Shown here: one piece after another, positions 1 through 6,187 of the stretch
How the letters are laid out: each line of letters begins with the position of its first letter
How positions within the stretch are numbered: the stretch's first letter is position 1
NCBI GenBank assembly: GCA_044373665.1
Contig: JBIPNH010000127.1
Coordinates: 1-6,210, forward strand
Length of the DNA: 6,210 bases
From: JABMMZ01 sp044373665
GTDB taxonomy: Bacteria; Bacteroidota; Bacteroidia; NS11-12g; UBA955
Reading direction: 5' to 3'
The notes under the pieces: model-generated
What the model was told of the DNA's origin: nothing
The model's database searches: none
The model's input: only the letters and a program-made list of their open reading frames with translations
Made by a program: the position numbers and the translations under genes

Positions 1-672
1 TAAGTTGGTAATAATAGCTGCTGAAACAGCGATAGGATCGACTCCCATGTGCGGCATAGCGCCATGCCCTCCTTTTCCTGTTATTGTTATGTATATTTCA
101 TCTGTACTTGCCATGTATAAACCCTTTCTGAATCCAACATTTCCAGTTTTTATTAATGGCATAACATGTTGTCCAATCATAAAATCAACAGGAGGATTGG
201 ATAAAATACCTTCTTTGATTAACAAACTCGCACCACCAGGCAATTTCTCTTCCCCTGGTTGAAAAATCAATTTGATATTTCCGCTCAATTGGTCTTTTAA
301 CTGTGTTAAAATTTTTGCAGCGCCTAGCAAACAAGCCGTATGAACATCGTGACCACAGGCATGCATTACCCCTTTATTTTGTGAAACATACGATTTTGTT
401 GATTGCTCTTCAATTGGCAATGCATCTAAATCGGCCCTTAGTCCAACCGTTTTTCCAGGTTTTGCACCTTCTATCATTGCCCAAACACCTGTTTCTGAAA
501 TCCGATGTGTATGTAAACCTAATGATTGCAAATAAGTTTCGACAAATTTAGCAGTTTCAAATTCTTGAAAAGATAATTCAGGATTGGAATGTATGTGATG
601 CCTGATTTCAATAACCTCTTGGGCAATCTCTTTTGCTTTGTTTTTTATGATATCTTGGACAGTTGTTGACAT
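1..672 (-). CDS. M20 family metallo-amidohydrolase (N-acyl-amino-acid / hippurate hydrolase type), partial at 3' end
   Basis: Reading the minus strand from the ATG at 672-670 gives 224 residues, open to the window edge. Seen motifs: RHHIHSNPELSF (24-35), LRADLDALP (78-86), MHACGHDVHT (103-112), FQPGEE (137-142), GQHV (167-170) and GKGGHGAMPH (199-208). These are the signatures of the M20D group, which includes hippurate hydrolases, N-acyl-L-amino-acid amidohydrolases and plant IAA-amino-acid hydrolases. By family analogy Cys106, His108, Glu142 and His169 bind the two metal ions and Glu141 is the catalytic base; the last metal-binding His would lie beyond the edge. Residues from about 180 onward begin the lid/dimerisation domain. 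Family members are usually near 390-400 residues, so roughly 170 are missing because of the window boundary, not because of a mutation. No signal peptide is visible, so it is probably cytoplasmic. It cleaves an acyl group from an N-acyl amino acid, but the exact substrate cannot be read from sequence. It is divergent from the lipoprotein gene at 729. Confidence 0.93.
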   Translation of the reverse strand, partial: MSTTVQDIIKNKAKEIAQEVIEIRHHIHSNPELSFQEFETAKFVETYLQSLGLHTHRISETGVWAMIEGAKPGKTVGLRADLDALPIEEQSTKSYVSQNKGVMHACGHDVHTACLLGAAKILTQLKDQLSGNIKLIFQPGEEKLPGGASLLIKEGILSNPPVDFMIGQHVMPLIKTGNVGFRKGLYMASTDEIYITITGKGGHGAMPHMGVDPIAVSAAIITNL

Positions 673-711
673 TGTTAATCGACTTAATTTTTTTTAGACA
701 TTAAAATTCCT

Positions 712-743
712 CAAATTTGCACTTTAAAATGAAATATTACAAA
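712..743 (-). promoter_or_regulatory. Candidate promoter of the M20 hydrolase gene, with a palindromic -7 element
   Basis: On the minus strand a TTTG (743-740) is followed after 20 bases by CAAATTTG (719-712). This resembles the Bacteroidota pair TTTG / TAnnTTTG, except that the first base of the -7 box is C, not T. The expected transcription start lies about 30-35 bases before the ATG at 672. The -33 part lies inside the first codons of the divergent lipoprotein gene. CAAATTTG is its own reverse complement, so the same 8 bases could act as a -7 box for the plus-strand gene as well, with a start only a few bases before the ATG at 729. On the plus side I see no TTG at the right distance, so that direction is weaker. 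Confidence 0.4.
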
Positions 744-1337
744 CCTTTTCTATCTGTTTTATCGATAATTTTTCTTTTGTCGAGTTGTGATGACAAGGAA
801 ATTCCTGCTATTGACATTAATGAAGTTCCCAAGAAGTTTTTTAACATCCAAAATGGCTCAAAACTCACCTATGTAAATGTTAATGATACTAATAAAGAAA
901 CTGACTATTATGTAGCAAATCACTACAACACTTATGTAAATCCAGATATTTCTAACAACGAAGTTTTATATTACGAATTAGTTAGTCCAACTGCAAATGC
1001 TTCATTTTTAATGAGAATTGAATCAGGCGGCAAATCTATTAATGCATTCAATGATCGTATTTCAATGATTTACAAGTCAAACGACACCTTTACTGTTGGT
1101 GCTTTGTTTTTCTATACTGATGCTAAATTTTTACCACCTATAGAAGCTGGAGATTCTGTTCAATTGTTAGACAGCAGAACCATTGGAAATAGAACTTTTC
1201 AGTCTGTTTTAAGAATTAAATTAAGAAATAACCCAATATTCAATGAGGTTTATTTTGCCAATGGAATTGGTTTGGTCGGTTATATTAGAAAAAATGGCAG
1301 TTTAGTTTTTCTTAAAAAATCTACAATTTTAAGATAG
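729..1337 (+). CDS. Putative surface or periplasmic lipoprotein, unknown function
   Basis: The product has 202 residues. The N-terminus is a lipoprotein signal peptide: a short basic start (MKYYK), a hydrophobic stretch at 7-17, and a lipobox LSSC with the acylated Cys at 20. The residues after Cys are DDKE; acidic residues there resemble the export signal that sends Bacteroidota lipoproteins to the cell surface, so outer-membrane attachment, possibly outward-facing, is inferred. The mature part has no catalytic motif I recognise. It alternates polar and hydrophobic residues, rich in Asn, Tyr, Phe and Ser, which suggests beta structure, and ends with a segment containing FANGIGLVGY (177-186), a pattern I associate with small Bacteroidota lipoproteins. 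I chose the ATG at 729; an in-frame TTG at 717 lies inside the putative promoter box and would add only four residues. Its stop overlaps the end of cmk by 9 bp on the opposite strand. It is close to and divergent from the M20 hydrolase, but no functional link is shown. The reading frame and signal peptide are clear; the family is not recognised. Confidence 0.85.
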   Translation: MKYYKPFLSVLSIIFLLSSCDDKEIPAIDINEVPKKFFNIQNGSKLTYVNVNDTNKETDYYVANHYNTYVNPDISNNEVLYYELVSPTANASFLMRIESGGKSINAFNDRISMIYKSNDTFTVGALFFYTDAKFLPPIEAGDSVQLLDSRTIGNRTFQSVLRIKLRNNPIFNEVYFANGIGLVGYIRKNGSLVFLKKSTILR

Positions 1338-2021
1338 ATTCTTAATTCTTTCATTGACCCAATCGATAGCAATCGTTAATTGTTGCTCCCTTGTCATTTC
1401 TGAATTATCCAAAACCAACGCATCTGATGCAGGTTTTAATGGACTTATTGAACGTGACGAATCCATGGAATCTCTCTCCGTTAAATTACTTAGAACATCG
1501 TTATATGAAGTGTGAGTGTCACCACGCGATACTATTTCGTGATGTCTTCTTTGCGCTCTAACTTCTGGTCGTGCAGTCATAAATATTTTTAATTCGGCAT
1601 CAGGAAATACCACTGTACCAATATCCCTACCATCCATAACCACTCCTTTTTTTAAGCCAATTTGTTGCTGTTGATTAACCAAAAAATCTCTAACTTCTTT
1701 TATTGCACTAACTTCACTTACGTATCTGCTCACCTCCATTGACCTGATTTCTTTTTCTATATTTTGGTCATTAATGTAGGTTTGATAAAACTTATCTTGT
1801 TCAGAATAAATAAATCTAATGTTAATTCTATTCAATAAATCCGAAACTTTATCAATTTGAGTTAACTCTATTTTCTCTTTTTGTATAGCCCAAGTTACTG
1901 CCCTATACATGGCTCCTGAATCTACAAATAAATAATTGAAATGATGAGCCAATGCTTTTGCTAATGTCCCTTTCCCACAACTTGAATATCCATCAATGGC
2001 AATATTTATTTTAGTACTCAT
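1329..2021 (-). CDS. cmk: Cytidylate kinase (CMP/dCMP kinase)
   Basis: This 230-residue cytoplasmic enzyme transfers phosphate from ATP to CMP or dCMP, giving CDP/dCDP for nucleic acid and phospholipid precursor synthesis. The P-loop is G11-YSSC-GKGT19. The CMP-binding segment FVDSGAMYR (32-40) carries Asp34, Ser35 and Arg40. Arg111 in the VSAIKEVR stretch and DGRDIGTVVFPDAELKIF (130-147) match the family core. TARPEVRAQRR (149-159) supplies arginines of the lid. ERDSMDSSR (182-190) and SPLKPASDA (193-201) form the usual C-terminal signature. The length matches bacterial Cmk (about 225-230), and all key residues appear present. It is the last gene of the efp-speB-desulfurase-cmk unit, with its ATG two bases after the stop of the desulfurase gene. 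No Shine-Dalgarno sequence is evident, as is usual in this phylum. Its 3' end runs 9 bp into the convergent lipoprotein gene, leaving no space for a dedicated intrinsic terminator. Confidence 0.97.
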   Translation of the reverse strand: MSTKINIAIDGYSSCGKGTLAKALAHHFNYLFVDSGAMYRAVTWAIQKEKIELTQIDKVSDLLNRINIRFIYSEQDKFYQTYINDQNIEKEIRSMEVSRYVSEVSAIKEVRDFLVNQQQQIGLKKGVVMDGRDIGTVVFPDAELKIFMTARPEVRAQRRHHEIVSRGDTHTSYNDVLSNLTERDSMDSSRSISPLKPASDALVLDNSEMTREQQLTIAIDWVNERIKNLS

Positions 2022-2023
2022 AA

Positions 2024-3157
2024 TTAATTGAAAAGTGATTTTAAAAAATCAATCGCAATATCCACTTCTTCTTTTTTGGTCGTTTTGCCAAAAGAAAAAC
2101 GAATAGGTGCATAACCTTCGTTCATTTTGATTGCTCTAATAACATGTGAGCCTTTATTGCTCCCCGATGAACAAGCACTGCCTCCAGAAACTGCAATACC
2201 ATTTAAGTCGAATTGGAACAACAACGTTTCAGTAGCCAAGCGTGGAGGAATAGCTAAATTTAAAACCGTAAAAGAACTTTGTCCATCAGAATCGCCGTTG
2301 AATTTAATTTCGCTAAGTTCTGACTTCACTCTATCTGTAAAATACGATTTAATTTCCTTTAAATGATTTTGCTTTTCAGTTAAACCTGAATAAGCGATTT
2401 CCAATGCACGTGACATGCCTGCAATACCATAAACATTTTCTGTTCCTGCCCTTAATTCACGTTCTTGAGAACCACCACTTATAAGAGGTTTAAACTTATG
2501 TTTTTTCTTAACATACATAAATCCAACACCCTTAGGACCATTGAATTTGTGAGCTGCACCAACCGCAAAATCTATATTAATTCCCGTTTGTTCGTTAAAA
2601 TCCAATGAATAATTACCCATTGTTTGAACCGTATCGCTGTGAAATAAAGCATTGTATTTTTTACACAAATCACCCACTTCTTTTAGGTCAATCATATTGC
2701 CAATTTCATTATTAGCGTGCATTAAACTAACCAAAACATTGCTAGAATTTTGGAGTAATTGCTCCAAATGCAACATATCAATGTGACCAAGTGGAGTTAA
2801 ATTTACATACTCTACTTTGATACCATTATTTTCCTTTAACTCTTCAATAGTATGAAGAACAGCATGGTGTTCTAAGGGTGAAGAAATGATGGTTTTTACA
2901 CCTAAGTCATGAACACTCCCTCTTAATATTTGATTATCCGCTTCGGTTCCTCCTGATGTGAAAATAATTTCAGCAGGGGTTACATTCAGTAATTCTGCAA
3001 TTTTTTTTCTAGATGTTTCAAGATACGCTTTGGCTTTTCTACCAAAAGAATGTGAAGATGAAGGATTTCCAAAATCGTCCTTTAATATTTGATACATTAA
3101 TTCAACTACCTCAGGGTGAATAGGCGAAGTAGCTGCATGGTCGAAATAAATTTTCAT
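2024..3157 (-). CDS. iscS: Cysteine desulfurase, IscS/NifS type (PLP-dependent class V aminotransferase)
   Basis: This 377-residue PLP enzyme converts cysteine to alanine and holds the sulfur as a persulfide for Fe-S cluster assembly or tRNA thiolation. Visible landmarks: YFDHAATSP (4-12); TSGGTEADN (67-75), binding the PLP phosphate; EHHAVLHT (96-103), where His97 aligns with the ring-stacking His of E. coli IscS; HANNEIG (147-153), Asn150; HSDTVQT (173-179), Asp175 and Gln178; AAHKFNGPKG (201-210), with Lys204 forming the Schiff base; RAGTENV (236-242); and VSGGSACSSGS (323-333), with Cys329 the persulfide-carrying residue. The mobile Cys loop and overall motifs fit the IscS/NifS group better than SufS. 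It is shorter than E. coli IscS (404). The symbol is given by family resemblance; NifS would be equally defensible. No iscU, iscA or tRNA thiolase gene lies nearby, so its sulfur acceptor is unknown; with no scaffold gene adjacent, a role in tRNA thiolation is plausible but inferred. The ATG is one base past the stop of speB. Confidence 0.93.
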   Translation of the reverse strand: MKIYFDHAATSPIHPEVVELMYQILKDDFGNPSSSHSFGRKAKAYLETSRKKIAELLNVTPAEIIFTSGGTEADNQILRGSVHDLGVKTIISSPLEHHAVLHTIEELKENNGIKVEYVNLTPLGHIDMLHLEQLLQNSSNVLVSLMHANNEIGNMIDLKEVGDLCKKYNALFHSDTVQTMGNYSLDFNEQTGINIDFAVGAAHKFNGPKGVGFMYVKKKHKFKPLISGGSQERELRAGTENVYGIAGMSRALEIAYSGLTEKQNHLKEIKSYFTDRVKSELSEIKFNGDSDGQSSFTVLNLAIPPRLATETLLFQFDLNGIAVSGGSACSSGSNKGSHVIRAIKMNEGYAPIRFSFGKTTKKEEVDIAIDFLKSLFN

Positions 3158-3158
3158 T

Positions 3159-4055
3159 CTATTTTATAGATTGGTTTGCAGAACAATAGCCTAATAATTT
3201 ATACAAAAGTTTAGCTAAGTTAAATTGAGACAGTATTTCACCTTCTTTTGGGGCACATTCCACGATATCAAAACCAATAATTTGTTTTTTCTCGGCAACT
3301 TTTCTTAAAAACTTTAAACCTTGATGCCACATTAATCCTCCTGGTTCAGCTGTTCCAACCGCAGGTAAAACGCTTGGGTCAAAACCATCGGCATCTATCG
3401 TTATATATACTTTATCTTCGAGTTTAGCAATACATGCGTCCATCCAATCGTCATTGTCTTGAATTTGGTGGGCAAACCAAGTATTAATAAGCGGAGATGA
3501 TTTTATTAAATCTGCCTCTTGTTTACATTGAGCTCTTATACCAACTTGACAAATAGGTAATTCTAAATCGTGAACACGCGCCATAACACTAGCATGCGAG
3601 TATGGATTATCGTGGTATGCTAATCTTAAATCACTGTGTGCATCAATTTGTAACACAGAAAAATGTTTGTATTTGTTTTTGAATGCTTTTACAAAACCGT
3701 AAGTTACAGTGTGTTCGGCACCTAATGAAATTACAAACTTGTCATTATTCAAATGCTTTTCTGTTTCTTGTTCAATTATTGCAATAGCCTCGGCATCTAC
3801 TTTGCCATTAAACTGTATTTCGGGTAAGGTACAAATGCCATAGTTAGCATACGCTTCGTGGTCTGTTTCCTCGTCATAAAACTCAACAAAATGACTTGCT
3901 TTTATAATTTCAGATGGACCAAATTTACTCCCTTCGAGATACGATGAAGTATGTTCGTATGGGGCAGATTGAATCACTACTTTTGATGAATCGTATTGAA
4001 ATAACTCAGGCTCAGTTATTCCCAGAAAATTAGAATCGCTAGTTAAAAAATCCAT
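3159..4055 (-). CDS. speB: Agmatinase-type ureohydrolase (arginase/agmatinase superfamily)
   Basis: This 298-residue enzyme has the full binuclear manganese site of the ureohydrolase fold: GAEHT with His115, QIDAHSDLR with Asp138, His140 and Asp142, and TIDADGFDP with Asp221 and Asp223. NPYSHAS (150-156), AEPGGL (236-241) and DIVECAP with Glu266 complete the family pattern. The more usual GGDHS around the first ligand is GAEHT here, a mild variation that keeps the metal-binding His. The likely reaction is agmatine plus water to putrescine plus urea, the second step of the arginine decarboxylase route to polyamines. Arginase, guanidinobutyrase or formimidoylglutamase activity cannot be excluded from sequence alone, since these share the metal site. 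No arginine decarboxylase (speA) gene is in the window. The start overlaps the efp stop by one base (TAATG), implying translational coupling, and the stop lies one base before the desulfurase gene. Length is typical of agmatinases (about 290-310). No signal peptide is seen, so it is cytoplasmic. Confidence 0.88.
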   Translation of the reverse strand: MDFLTSDSNFLGITEPELFQYDSSKVVIQSAPYEHTSSYLEGSKFGPSEIIKASHFVEFYDEETDHEAYANYGICTLPEIQFNGKVDAEAIAIIEQETEKHLNNDKFVISLGAEHTVTYGFVKAFKNKYKHFSVLQIDAHSDLRLAYHDNPYSHASVMARVHDLELPICQVGIRAQCKQEADLIKSSPLINTWFAHQIQDNDDWMDACIAKLEDKVYITIDADGFDPSVLPAVGTAEPGGLMWHQGLKFLRKVAEKKQIIGFDIVECAPKEGEILSQFNLAKLLYKLLGYCSANQSIK

Positions 4056-4618
4056 TATTTTACTCTTTCAACGTATTCTATGGTTCTTAAATCAATTTTA
4101 ATTTTATCGTTTGTGTTTACAAATAATGGAACCATTACTGAGGCACCCGTAGATACTGTTGCTGGTTTTAATGTATTTGTTGCTGTATTTCCTCTTTCAC
4201 CTGGTTCGGTATAAACGACTTCTAAATCAACGTGCGTTGGAGGCGTTGCGCCTATTGGTGTTTCTCCATTTTCAAATGAAACCAAAATCGTCATGTTTTC
4301 AATCATGAAAGCAGAAGCATTGCCAAAGAAAGCTTCAGGAATATTGTATTGTTCAAAAGACTCATTGTCCATACAGATTAAATCTGTTCCATCTTTATAT
4401 AGATAATTCAATTCTCTAACCTCTACTCTCACTATTTCAACCTTTTCACCGGTGTTGAATCTGTTTTCAGCAGACTTGCCATTTTTAACGTTTTTCATCT
4501 TAACTTGATAAAAAGCTCTTAAATTACCTGGTGTACGGTGAATGAATTCTGTTATTTGAACTAACTCGCCATTGTACTTAATGAACATTCCTACTGATAA
4601 ATCTGATGCTGTTGCCAT
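4055..4618 (-). CDS. efp: Elongation factor P, variant with Asn at the loop tip
   Basis: The 187-residue product has the three beta-barrel domains of bacterial EF-P. The KOW-like domain I is at about 1-65. Domain II follows, with NYLYKDG (71-77) and MDNESFEQ (83-90). Domain III is at about 130-187, with the signature TNTLKPATVSTGASVMVPLF (147-166) and the end EYVERVK. EF-P binds between the ribosomal P and E sites and helps form peptide bonds at proline stretches. Aligned without gaps to the Bacillus loop HVKPGKGAAF, this protein reads HRTPGNLRAF (27-36). Asn32 therefore sits where most EF-Ps carry a Lys (beta-lysylated, hypusine-like or aminopentanolylated) or an Arg (rhamnosylated), and Arg34 is two residues later. 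I chose the ATG at 4618 because it gives the standard MATASD start and length. An in-frame TTG at 4663 would add 15 residues but lies within the promoter -33 box. This is the first gene of a four-gene unit and is coupled to speB by TAATG. Confidence 0.96.
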   Translation of the reverse strand: MATASDLSVGMFIKYNGELVQITEFIHRTPGNLRAFYQVKMKNVKNGKSAENRFNTGEKVEIVRVEVRELNYLYKDGTDLICMDNESFEQYNIPEAFFGNASAFMIENMTILVSFENGETPIGATPPTHVDLEVVYTEPGERGNTATNTLKPATVSTGASVMVPLFVNTNDKIKIDLRTIEYVERVK

Positions 4619-4756
4619 ATATATATTTTTGGCAAAAATATAACATTCTCTTTTTTTATCCAAAGATTAGTTCTGACAACTCAAGTATTGTCTACAAATA
4701 GTCAATTATTACTCAACAAACTAACCATTGAAATCAAAATAAATTAACACTTTCGT
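4619..4756. other. Intergenic region between the membrane protein gene and efp
   Basis: This 138-base AT-rich gap holds the efp promoter in its efp-proximal third. Upstream of it lies a small inverted repeat, GACAA (4675-4679) and TTGTC (4688-4692), with an 8-base loop, 10 bases beyond the -33 box. It has no following T run, so it is not an intrinsic terminator. I see no RNA gene or riboswitch here. Confidence 0.6.
4633..4664 (-). promoter_or_regulatory. Bacteroidota-type promoter of the efp-speB-iscS-cmk unit
   Basis: On the minus strand TTTG (4664-4661) is separated by 20 bases from TATTTTTG (4640-4633), an exact match to the TAnnTTTG -7 element of Bacteroidota housekeeping promoters with the -33 TTTG at the expected distance. 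Only 14 bases separate the -7 box from the efp ATG at 4618, so the transcript leader should be very short (about 8-11 bases). That leader is A/T only near the start codon (an alternating AT run at 4617-4626) and has no Shine-Dalgarno sequence. The promoter separates this unit from the membrane protein gene upstream. Confidence 0.65.
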
Positions 4757-6187
4757 TTAGTTTTCTGTCTTTTCAAAGATATGAATATCATACTGAGTAA
4801 CATTTTCTGAAGGTTTGATGTGCCCTTCGATAAAGTGTATTTTCTTGTATTTTGGATTTTGAAGTAACCATTCTAATGGCATATTTCCCTCACGAACTGC
4901 CGAAAAACCATCCCAAATCACAATGACACCCTTAACAGCCCAATCGTTATTCTTGTCGATTGACCACACATAATATGAATTACTTACATCTAAATAATCT
5001 TTGTCAAAATAGACATTAAAATAAGGTGATTGATGTATAATGGGTCTGTTCATCAGCTTATTTTGTTGCAACCACTCTCCTGCTTTTATAAAATTAACTT
5101 GCGACTCGTCTTTTTTTACAGTGGCTTTACTAAGTTGATATGGTTTGGCATATCCAGTTTCTTTGTATCCAACCCAAACAACTACTAATGCAATTAACAA
5201 ATACAACTGTTTTTGATATTTAAAGTTTTTAAAACAGTAATTAACAAAATAAAATACACTAAGTACCATGGCAGGTGCTATTACAGCCATCACTCTTGTT
5301 AAACCATGAGAGCCCAATATTCCCCAATAAAATATTAAGGTATGTGCCATGAAATAAAACCAAAAAACCAAAATTGGAAGCAACCATTTAAAATCAATTT
5401 TCTTGTTTTTGATGCTTAAAATTAAAAAAGTAATATTTGATAGAACAAACATCAGTAAAAGAGGCAAACCAAACAATGCACGTGCTTGATTAAAAAAGTG
5501 TAAAAAAGGCCCATTTCCAGGGTCGAATGTTCCTTCCAATTCGTGTTTCAAATATGGATTGGAAGTTATAATCCAAAAAGGTTCTTTGGTGATAATAAAT
5601 CCTACCACGTTCATTACCAAACTTCCAATCAATAAATACAATAAATCTTTTGTCTTTCTTTGTAGAATAACCAAAACAAAAATAGCGGCCAAAATCACAA
5701 ATCCTTCTGTTCTTACATAAGGTAAAAAGGATGCTACAATTAGAGTTGATTTAGTGTAATCTTTCATCCACAGATAAAAGACTAAGGAAAGGATTAATGC
5801 ATTAAGCGGCTCGGTGAGTCCCGATATCGTATTGGAAAGTAAAACTGGTGTAAAAACTAGCATTGGAACTATAATCCATGACTCTTTAAATGAAGTTTTG
5901 GATAATCCATTCGCTAGTAACCAAGCACTTAGAACAACACAAAAGATATTGAAAGCTATTAAAGCTTTAAAACCAAATTGACAAACCCCAAAAGTGAGCC
6001 ATGTAAAAACCGGTTTATTCCATTGGTCAAGAAATAACTCCGGATGTTTTACCGATAATTTTGAGATAAGATAATGGTTCCAACTGTCTAATCCACCTTC
6101 AACACCTTGACTTTGAAACCAAACAAAACCCAGTAAAACAGAGACAAATGCAATTGCTAATATGTTTTTTTTATCGTATAAAAACAT
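4757..6187 (-). CDS. Polytopic membrane protein, probable GT-C type glycosyltransferase
   Basis: The product has 476 residues. Hydrophobic segments lie at about 9-26, 74-95, 104-120, 126-141, 163-176, 183-200, 236-258, 268-290, 297-318 and 327-341, so roughly ten membrane passes. The remainder, about 342-476, is soluble and probably faces the periplasm. The first loop after TM1 contains GLDSWNHY with Asp34, followed by LDQWNKP (53-59); an acidic residue in this loop is the catalytic hallmark of GT-C enzymes using polyprenyl-phosphate sugars. SGLTEP (122-127) and LPYVRTEGF (155-163) resemble conserved loop motifs in bacterial mannosyltransferase/ArnT-like proteins. It would transfer a sugar from a lipid carrier to a glycan, lipid or protein outside the inner membrane, but donor and acceptor cannot be told. 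The ATG at 6187 precedes TM1 directly with no signal peptide beyond the TM itself; only 23 bases of upstream sequence are present, with no clear promoter. It ends 138 bases before efp and is likely a separate unit. The membrane topology is solid, the enzymatic call moderate. Confidence 0.75.
   Translation of the reverse strand: MFLYDKKNILAIAFVSVLLGFVWFQSQGVEGGLDSWNHYLISKLSVKHPELFLDQWNKPVFTWLTFGVCQFGFKALIAFNIFCVVLSAWLLANGLSKTSFKESWIIVPMLVFTPVLLSNTISGLTEPLNALILSLVFYLWMKDYTKSTLIVASFLPYVRTEGFVILAAIFVLVILQRKTKDLLYLLIGSLVMNVVGFIITKEPFWIITSNPYLKHELEGTFDPGNGPFLHFFNQARALFGLPLLLMFVLSNITFLILSIKNKKIDFKWLLPILVFWFYFMAHTLIFYWGILGSHGLTRVMAVIAPAMVLSVFYFVNYCFKNFKYQKQLYLLIALVVVWVGYKETGYAKPYQLSKATVKKDESQVNFIKAGEWLQQNKLMNRPIIHQSPYFNVYFDKDYLDVSNSYYVWSIDKNNDWAVKGVIVIWDGFSAVREGNMPLEWLLQNPKYKKIHFIEGHIKPSENVTQYDIHIFEKTEN

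Larger units (their letters stand above)
1329..4618 (-). other. Predicted four-gene transcription unit efp-speB-iscS-cmk
   Basis: The four genes share one strand. The junctions are a 1-base overlap (TAATG between efp and speB), one base between speB and the desulfurase gene, and two bases between that gene and cmk. With a promoter directly before efp and no gap for another promoter or terminator between genes, a single polycistronic message is the simplest reading. The functions are all basic metabolism or translation, not one pathway. No intrinsic terminator is visible at the cmk end, where the message would run into the opposite-strand lipoprotein gene. Confidence 0.8.

Noticed and set aside
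5..551. Two plus-strand open frames at 5-262 and 303-551
   Set aside because: They lie antisense to the M20 hydrolase, whose catalytic motifs are intact on the minus strand. Their translations show no recognisable motif or start context.
2036..2051. Palindromic TGATTTT/AAAATCA just before cmk
   Set aside because: It lies within the last codons of the desulfurase gene and is A/T only apart from its ends; a 2-base loop is unfavourable, so it is probably codon use.
2127..2366. Plus-strand open frame of 79 residues
   Set aside because: It is antisense to the C-terminal part of the cysteine desulfurase, which has all its motifs; it has no independent coding evidence.
4617..4626. Alternating AT run before efp as a variable microsatellite
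   Set aside because: Five dinucleotide units are too short to suggest phase variation; it is better explained as A/T-rich leader.
4619..4663. N-terminal extension of EF-P by 15 residues from an in-frame TTG
   Set aside because: The TTG is part of the -33 box, upstream of the expected transcript start, and the shorter form starts exactly where EF-Ps usually do.
4675..4692. Inverted repeat GACAA-N8-TTGTC upstream of the efp promoter, as a terminator or operator
   Set aside because: The arms are only 5 bp, no T run follows, and such repeats are expected by chance in AT-rich DNA; there is no regulator gene nearby.
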